This document shows positions 58,750 to 64,000 of a stretch of 64,000 bases of DNA, piece after piece. Every line of letters starts with the position of its first letter. Positions within the stretch are counted from its first letter, which is position 1. A program made the translations under genes and the position numbers. Source of the DNA: Perlucidibaca wandonensis (GTDB lineage: Bacteria; Pseudomonadota; Gammaproteobacteria; Pseudomonadales; Moraxellaceae); contig NZ_JBHTIT010000001.1 in assembly GCF_042677145.1 (NCBI RefSeq), positions 1,550,001 to 1,614,000 of the forward strand. The letters are read 5' to 3'. The notes under the pieces were generated by a model, which was given only the letters and a program-made list of their open reading frames with translations, had not been told where the DNA came from and made no database searches.

Positions 58750-61359
58750 ATGCAAGAACAGTATTTGCCGCAGATCCTTGAAGCCGCCGCCCGAGCCGAG
58801 TGGGAAGCCACAAACGCACACATCGCCGACGATAACGACACGCGCCCTAAATACTATTGCTTATCGATGTTTCCCTACCCTAGCGGCAAGCTGCACATGG
58901 GCCACGTGCGCAACTACACCATCGGCGATGTACTGAGCCGCTTCAAGCGCTTAAATGGCTTCAATGTCATGCAACCAATGGGCTGGGACGCTTTCGGCCT
59001 GCCCGCTGAAAACGCCGCGATGAACAATTCCGTGGCGCCAGCGAAATGGACTTACGCCAATATCGAATACATGAAAACCCAGCTTAAATCCTTAGGGCTG
59101 GCCATCGATTGGTCGCGTGAAATCGCCACCTGCAAGCCAGACTATTACCGCTGGGAACAATGGCTATTTACCCGCCTATTTGAAAAAGGCGTGATTTATA
59201 AAAAGTCGGGCAGTGTGAACTGGGACCCTATCGACCAAACCGTGCTTGCCAATGAGCAAGTCATTGATGGTCGCGGCTGGCGCTCCGGCGCACTGGTCGA
59301 AAAACGCGAAATCCCCATGTATTACTTCGGCATCACGCAATACGCCGAGCAATTATTGCAAGACCTTGACCAGCTCGATGGCTGGCCTGAGCAGGTCAAA
59401 ACCATGCAACGCAATTGGATCGGCAAAAGCTTCGGCGCCGATATCAGCTTCGATTACGACGAGCTCAGCATTGGCATCAATGGCCAACTCAAGGTCTACA
59501 CCACCCGCCCCGACACACTCATGGGCGCGACCTATGTTGCCGTAGCTGGCGAGCATCCATTGGCGCAACGTGCGGCGCTGAACAATCCTGAACTCGCTGC
59601 TTTTATTGCTGAATGCAAAGCTGGTTCAGTCGCCGAAGCCGACATGGCGACGATGGAGAAAAAGGGCATGGCCACTGGCCAGTTCGTTATCCATCCTCTC
59701 AATGGCCGCAAACTGCCGGTCTATGTCGCCAACTATGTACTCTGGGGCTATGGCGAAGGCGCGGTGATGGCCGTGCCCGCTCATGACGAACGCGACTTTG
59801 CTTTTGCCAATAAATACGCGCTGCCGATTCTGTCGGTCTACGCCACGGCCGACGGCGTTTTTGACGCCAGCAACTGGCAAGACTGGTATGGCCAAAAATC
59901 CGGTCTCACCAGCATCAATAGCGAAAAATACAATGGCCTGAGCGTGACCGAGGCCTTTGATGCCATCGTTGCCGATTTAGAAGCCAACGGCCATGGCGCG
60001 CGCAAAACCCAATTCCGCCTCCGCGATTGGGGCATCTCGCGCCAACGCTATTGGGGCTGTCCAATCCCCATCATTCACTGCGCAAGCTGTGGCGATGTGC
60101 CGGTGCCCGAAGATCAGCTGCCGGTAGTGCTGCCTGAGGATGTAGTGCCCGATGGCGCTGGCTCACCGCTTGCGCGCATGCCCGAGTTTTACGAGACCAC
60201 TTGCCCAAGCTGTGGCGCGGCGGCTAAACGCGAAACCGACACCATGGACACGTTCGTGGAGTCATCGTGGTATTACGCGCGCTATGCCTCACCGCAAAGC
60301 ACAACGGCCATGGTCGAACCAGCCGCCGGCAAACAATGGCTGCCAGTCGATCAATACATCGGCGGCATCGAACACGCCATTTTGCACCTGCTCTACGCGC
60401 GCTTTTTCCATAAACTCATGCGCGATGAAGGCTTGCTCGCTGGCGATGAGCCATTCAAGCGTTTGCTGACTCAGGGCATGGTCATTGCCGACACGTTTTA
60501 TCGTGAAGCTGACAATGGCAAAAAAGACTGGATCAACCCTGCCGATGTGCAACTCACGCACGACGACAAAGGCCGCATTACCGGCGCCACACTGACTGCC
60601 GATGGCCAGCCCGTGGTTCACGGTGGCATGGAAAAAATGTCGAAGTCGAAAAACAACGGCGTCGATCCGCAAGCCATGATTGACCAGTTTGGTGCCGACA
60701 CCTCACGCGTATTCATGATGTTTGCCGCGCCGCCAGACCAGTCACTGGAATGGTCGGACACCGGTGTTGAAGGCGCTAACCGCTTCCTAAAACGCCTGTG
60801 GCGCATTGTTCATGAACACGTATCGCAAGGCACACCTGGCGCCTTAGACATTGCCGCACTAAGCCGCGATGACAAGGCGCTACGCCGCAAGCTGCACGAG
60901 ACCATCGCCAAAGTAAGCGATGACTACGAGCGCCGCCAAACCTTCAACACCGCCATCGCCGCTGTGATGGAGCTACTCAACGCGCTGCCAAAAGCACCCA
61001 TTGCCAATGCCAATACGCACAGCCTAGTTCGCGAAGCCTTGCTTGCCGCCGTCACCTTGCTATCGCCGATTGCACCGCATATTGGTCATACGCTTTTGCA
61101 GGCGCTTGGTCTAGCTGGTGGCTTGAGCGATGCTCACTGGCCACAGGTCGATGCCATCGCGCTGACCCGTGATAGTCTGACGCTAATGATTCAGGTAAAT
61201 GGCAAATTGCGCGGCCAAATCGACGTTGCGCCCGATGCTAGCCAAGCCGATATCGAAGCCGCTGCATTGGCAAATGATGATGCGCAACGAGCAATGGCAG
61301 GCGCGACGGTGAAAAAAATCATTGTGGTGAAGCAAAAATTGGTCAATATCGTTGTTTAA
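58750..61359 (+). CDS. leuS: leucyl-tRNA synthetase
   Basis: An 869-residue class Ia synthetase. It begins MQEQYLPQILEAA like E. coli LeuS (MQEQYRPEEI), so ATG at 58750 is chosen over an in-frame ATG five codons earlier. The HIGH motif is LHMGH (in PSGKLHMGHVRNYTIGDV), the editing domain spans about residues 220-420 (TTRPDTLMGATYVAVAGEHPLA), and KMSKS is in GGMEKMSKSKNNGVDP. A C-terminal domain follows. It charges tRNA-Leu and proofreads mischarged amino acids. It is followed by lptE after 28 bases. Confidence 0.99.
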   Translation: MQEQYLPQILEAAARAEWEATNAHIADDNDTRPKYYCLSMFPYPSGKLHMGHVRNYTIGDVLSRFKRLNGFNVMQPMGWDAFGLPAENAAMNNSVAPAKWTYANIEYMKTQLKSLGLAIDWSREIATCKPDYYRWEQWLFTRLFEKGVIYKKSGSVNWDPIDQTVLANEQVIDGRGWRSGALVEKREIPMYYFGITQYAEQLLQDLDQLDGWPEQVKTMQRNWIGKSFGADISFDYDELSIGINGQLKVYTTRPDTLMGATYVAVAGEHPLAQRAALNNPELAAFIAECKAGSVAEADMATMEKKGMATGQFVIHPLNGRKLPVYVANYVLWGYGEGAVMAVPAHDERDFAFANKYALPILSVYATADGVFDASNWQDWYGQKSGLTSINSEKYNGLSVTEAFDAIVADLEANGHGARKTQFRLRDWGISRQRYWGCPIPIIHCASCGDVPVPEDQLPVVLPEDVVPDGAGSPLARMPEFYETTCPSCGAAAKRETDTMDTFVESSWYYARYASPQSTTAMVEPAAGKQWLPVDQYIGGIEHAILHLLYARFFHKLMRDEGLLAGDEPFKRLLTQGMVIADTFYREADNGKKDWINPADVQLTHDDKGRITGATLTADGQPVVHGGMEKMSKSKNNGVDPQAMIDQFGADTSRVFMMFAAPPDQSLEWSDTGVEGANRFLKRLWRIVHEHVSQGTPGALDIAALSRDDKALRRKLHETIAKVSDDYERRQTFNTAIAAVMELLNALPKAPIANANTHSLVREALLAAVTLLSPIAPHIGHTLLQALGLAGGLSDAHWPQVDAIALTRDSLTLMIQVNGKLRGQIDVAPDASQADIEAAALANDDAQRAMAGATVKKIIVVKQKLVNIVV

Positions 61360-61387
61360 CGTACAGGCAGCACACAGGAGTTTTGCC

Positions 61388-61975
61388 ATGCCCCGTTTGG
61401 GACAGATTGCCCTTGTTGCACTTATTGCACTCGGCTTAAGCGCCTGCGGCTTTGCACTGCGCGGCAGCTACACGCTACCAAGCATCATCAGCCCCATTGG
61501 CGTGGTTGGCGAAGACAGCACCACACAACGCGACCTGATTGCCGGCATTCAGCGTGCCGGTGGCGTCATCAGCGAAGCTGCTCCACTGCGCCTGCACTTA
61601 ACCGCCGAGCGCATCACGCGACAAACCACGAGCATCGACTCGCGCGCGAAGGCCGCTGAATACACTTTGTTTTTCGAGCTTGAATACCAACTACGCTATG
61701 CCAGCGGTGTGCCCGCCACACCGAATCGCGTGATTCGCTTACGCCGTACGTATCAGTTCGATAACACGCGCATTGTTGGCAAGTACGAGGAAGAAAACAC
61801 TCTCATCGATGATTTACGCCAGCAAGCTGTGGCGCAGATCATGACTCAGCTCACACGCTTAACGGCCGATGATCTCAGCCCTGAAGGTGATATTCCAGAC
61901 ACTCCAGACACTGCGAAAGCTAGTCCAGAGTCGACCAGTTTTACTAAAACAAGCCCCGATGCAACTACGCCCTGA
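61388..61975 (+). CDS. lptE: LPS-assembly lipoprotein LptE
   Basis: A 195-residue outer membrane lipoprotein: signal and lipobox in MPRLGQIALVALIALGLSACGFALRGSYTLP (LSAC, Cys about residue 20). The LptE-specific FALRG segment follows the Cys, then IRLRRTYQFDNTRIVGKYEEENTLIDDLRQQAVAQIMTQL. It is the plug partner of LptD in LPS export. ATG at 61388 has AGGAG seven bases upstream. The C-terminal 40 residues are low-complexity (T, S, P, E). Its end overlaps the holA start by 17 bases, as usual in leuS-lptE-holA clusters. Confidence 0.95.
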   Translation: MPRLGQIALVALIALGLSACGFALRGSYTLPSIISPIGVVGEDSTTQRDLIAGIQRAGGVISEAAPLRLHLTAERITRQTTSIDSRAKAAEYTLFFELEYQLRYASGVPATPNRVIRLRRTYQFDNTRIVGKYEEENTLIDDLRQQAVAQIMTQLTRLTADDLSPEGDIPDTPDTAKASPESTSFTKTSPDATTP

Positions 61976-62984
61976 GCAACTAGCCCGTCACCTTGAGTCA
62001 CCGCTTGCCGCGCTATACCTCATCAATGGCGATGAGCCATTACTGGTGCAAGAAGCGGCTGATGGCATTCGCGCCGCGGCCATAAAGCAAGGCTATGACG
62101 AGCGCATTCGCCACGATGTCGACCGCAGCTTTAACTGGTCTGATGTGTTGGCCGACGCGCAAGCTTTATCCCTGTTTGCCCAGCGCCGCCTGATGGAGTT
62201 GCGCTTCAACAATAAGCCAGACGCCGCTGCCACTCAGGCACTTTGCGCCTTAGCCGCACAACCGCCAGAAGACACGGTGCTACTGATTTTACTGCCGAAG
62301 ATCGACGGCAAAGCTCAGAAAGCGAAATGGTATAGCGAAGTAGAAGGCGCTGGAGTTGGTGTCTCGCTGTATAACATCGACGCCAATGAATTGCCGAAAT
62401 GGCTGACGGCACGCGCCAAAGGCTTGGGCCTGAGCCTGCCTGCCGATGCCTTACAGCTCATTGTTGATCGCACCGAAGGCAACCTACTTGCCGCCGCGCA
62501 AACGCTAGAAAAACTCAAGCTCCTGCACCCAGATACCGCACCAAGCGTGGAAGATGTTGCCGCCGTGGTCAGCGACAGCGCACGCTATTCGGTGTTCGAT
62601 TTAGCCGATGCCGTACTCAATGGCGACGCCACACGTACCGCACGCTTAGTGCTGGGCTTGCAAGCCGAAGGCGTAGCAGAGTCCATCGTGCTTTGGGCCT
62701 TACAGAAAGACTTGCGCGGGCTCACCTTAATTGCCGAGCAAATGCACAGCAGCGACCAACGCCAAGCCTCTTCACAACTACTCACGCAACAAGGCTTTTG
62801 GTCACGCCGCCAAGGTCCGGCACAAAATGCATTGCGCCGCCTAAGCCTGCCGCGCTTACAACGCATGAGCAGCGGCATCATCGACATTGATCGCGCGATT
62901 AAAGGTCAGTCGCCTGATCGTGCTTGGGATGGCTTATTACGCCTTGCCATGGCCATGGCCGGCCGCCCACTTTTTACCGGCTAA
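61959..62984 (+). CDS. holA: DNA polymerase III subunit delta
   Basis: A 341-residue clamp-loader subunit. The N-terminal MQLRPEQLARHLESPLAALYLINGDEPLLVQEAADGIRAAA is the delta signature, followed by RRLMELRFNNKPD, LLILLPKIDGKAQKAKWY and the helical C-terminus (FDLADAVLNGDATRTARLVLGLQAEGVAESIVLWALQKDLR). It opens the beta sliding clamp. The start inside lptE at 61959 is chosen because the similarity begins there; longer in-frame extension has none. Position after lptE supports the call. Confidence 0.96.
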   Translation: MQLRPEQLARHLESPLAALYLINGDEPLLVQEAADGIRAAAIKQGYDERIRHDVDRSFNWSDVLADAQALSLFAQRRLMELRFNNKPDAAATQALCALAAQPPEDTVLLILLPKIDGKAQKAKWYSEVEGAGVGVSLYNIDANELPKWLTARAKGLGLSLPADALQLIVDRTEGNLLAAAQTLEKLKLLHPDTAPSVEDVAAVVSDSARYSVFDLADAVLNGDATRTARLVLGLQAEGVAESIVLWALQKDLRGLTLIAEQMHSSDQRQASSQLLTQQGFWSRRQGPAQNALRRLSLPRLQRMSSGIIDIDRAIKGQSPDRAWDGLLRLAMAMAGRPLFTG

Positions 62985-63002
62985 ATGCCCTTGGAATCCG
63001 CA

Positions 63003-63794
63003 ATGAACTTACTCGATATTTTAGCCAACGTAACAAACACCGGCGCTACCATTCCTGATGGCTGGGGCCAAGGCCGCGCGACTTATGGCGGCCTAGTGGC
63101 AGCGCTTATGCAAACCCATCTGGAAAAAACCACCTTGCAGGGTCGACCACTGCGCAGCGCCAGCATTCATTTTATTGGCCCCGCTGCGCCTGGCGAAGTT
63201 CAATTTAATAGTGAACTTATTCGTAGCGGAAAATCATCGCTACAAGCGCAATGCCGGATGCTGCAAGACGGCAAAACCGTAGCAATGCTAACGGCCACGT
63301 GTGGTGAAGCTCGCGCATCAGAAATTATTGTTCCCCGCAGCATCGCACCCAGAGTTGCTGCTCCAGAAACTGGCCAGGCCATGCCCGATCTGCCCGGCTT
63401 AGTGCCTGATTTTACTCGACGATTTGATTTTCGCTGGGTTAGCGGCGGCCTACCATTTACCAGCAGCAAAACGGCCAATGTCAGCGGCTGGGTATGCCTA
63501 AAAGAAAGCCTGCCCGAAGGCACTTTGCTCACGCCAGCGATCATCATGGCCTATGTTGATGCGTGGCCACCAACAACGCTGCAAATGTTCACGCGCCCCG
63601 CGCCAATCAGCACCATGACATGGACGCTAGATTGCGAAGTGTTGGCAGAATCTATCGCGGCCGATGGCTGGTGGCAGTACGAAGCGCAAACGCTGAGTTG
63701 TGGCGATGGCTACACGGTGGCGCGCTCACAGCTGTGGTCGGCATCGGGGCAGTTAGTGGCAAGTTCGCAGCAACATGTGGCGGGGTTTCTTTAA
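63003..63794 (+). CDS. acyl-CoA thioesterase-like protein (TesB-like double hotdog)
   Basis: A 263-residue protein with two hotdog halves. Visible are ATYGGLVAALMQTHLEKTTLQGRPLRSASIHFIGPAAPGEVQFNSELIRSGKSSLQAQCRMLQDGKTVAMLTATCGEARA in the first half, and the acid-rich TPAIIMAYVDAWPPTTLQMFTRPAPISTMTWTLDCEVL in the second. The layout fits the bacterial thioesterase family that hydrolyses acyl-CoA. ATG at 63003 with GGA upstream is chosen; an in-frame ATG at 62985 lies directly after the holA stop. A role in fatty acid metabolism is inferred. Confidence 0.85.
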   Translation: MNLLDILANVTNTGATIPDGWGQGRATYGGLVAALMQTHLEKTTLQGRPLRSASIHFIGPAAPGEVQFNSELIRSGKSSLQAQCRMLQDGKTVAMLTATCGEARASEIIVPRSIAPRVAAPETGQAMPDLPGLVPDFTRRFDFRWVSGGLPFTSSKTANVSGWVCLKESLPEGTLLTPAIIMAYVDAWPPTTLQMFTRPAPISTMTWTLDCEVLAESIAADGWWQYEAQTLSCGDGYTVARSQLWSASGQLVASSQQHVAGFL

Positions 63795-63819
63795 GCACGG
63801 AGTAAGGCGCGCGGCTAAA

Positions 63820-64000
63820 TCAATGCATTTCGTTAGCGATCAAACGCGCCAATACACGATCACCAGCAAGCAACTCTAAATAGCTGCCGACCACGCGATA
63901 AGCTGTGGTGCGGCGCAAAACCTCAATCCAAGTAGTTTCTAGCGCTTGCGCCATTGGATTCATGCAGGCGCGACGCGTAATCATCACAGCATCGAAATTG
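63820..64000 (-). CDS. META (HslJ-like) domain protein, C-terminal part (truncated by window edge)
   Basis: An open frame on the minus strand enters from the right edge and ends with TGA at 63820-63822. The 60 visible residues read NFDAVMITRRACMNPMAQALETTWIEVLRRTTAYRVVGSYLELLAGDRVLARLIANEMH, which fits the META domain pattern (TRRACM, then a helix with W/L, then YRVVG..LELL..VLARL). HslJ-type META proteins are small, usually exported or lipoproteins, linked to heat shock or novobiocin resistance in E. coli. It is convergent with the thioesterase gene. The N-terminal part lies outside the window. Confidence 0.75.
   Translation of the reverse strand, partial: NFDAVMITRRACMNPMAQALETTWIEVLRRTTAYRVVGSYLELLAGDRVLARLIANEMH

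Noticed and set aside
1..64000. Mobile elements, CRISPR arrays, rRNA or tRNA genes
   Set aside because: No transposase, integrase, regular direct repeats, or tRNA/rRNA-like sequence could be seen.

Overview
The window is a dense, single-chromosome stretch from a gammaproteobacterium, most likely of the Pseudomonadales/Cellvibrionales type. The evidence is gene content and order. An aa3-type cytochrome c oxidase cluster (coxB-coxA-ctaG-coxC, then surf1, a SCO-like gene, ctaA, cyoE) is followed by aroQ-accB-accC-prmA-DUF3426-dusB-fis-purH-purD. There is a bioB-F-H-C-D biotin cluster without bioA, and the blocks phoH-ybeY-corC-lnt and leuS-lptE-holA. I know these arrangements from Pseudomonas and relatives; the genus cannot be fixed from the sequence alone. 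I see no rRNA, tRNA, insertion sequence, prophage or CRISPR array. About 62 protein genes fill nearly all of the window, and many overlap by 1-4 bases (ATGA or TAATG), so translational coupling is widespread.

Layout: 1-1323 has the end of gatB and a hydrolase. 1377-3438 is a two-part sodium/solute symporter. 3547-5925 holds rhlB and two cold-shock-domain genes, one of them fused to a membrane domain. 6107-13936 (minus strand) is the cytochrome oxidase, its copper and heme assembly factors and heme A synthesis, with one small opposite-strand gene (9394-9600) inside. 14335-22725 (plus) carries dehydroquinase, acetyl-CoA carboxylase, ribosomal protein methylation, dihydrouridine synthase, Fis and purine synthesis. 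22815-25079 is a malic enzyme. 25090-30882 (minus) holds two uncharacterised genes (one probably outer-membrane) and two paralogous acyl-CoA dehydrogenases. 31141-35901 is biotin synthesis. 35938-38710 carries comF, corA and an M14-like peptidase. 38707-42780 (minus) has a metallo-beta-lactamase-fold hydrolase, two copper-delivery proteins and lytic transglycosylase Slt.

42864-64000 starts with miaB, then a minus-strand island (calcium/sodium antiporter, TrmH-type methyltransferase, lipase). Next come phoH-ybeY-corC-lnt, a COG0523 GTPase, an epimerase-like protein with a complete TolC/MacA/split-MacB efflux operon, a YdcF-type protein, leuS-lptE-holA, a thioesterase and a truncated META-domain gene at the edge.

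Several genes work together. The SCO, PCu(A)C and CtaG proteins and the SCO-like protein would metallate the oxidase encoded earlier in the window. CtaA and CyoE make its heme A. AccB/AccC supply malonyl-CoA, which BioC and BioH use for the pimeloyl precursor of biotin, and biotin is the cofactor of AccB.

I do not see an obviously new multi-gene system. The best leads are the unknown pair at 25090-27098, the membrane/cold-shock fusion at 4908-5516, the SCO-like gene at 8030-8623, the repeat cluster at 30990-31121, and the candidate operator in the bioB promoter.
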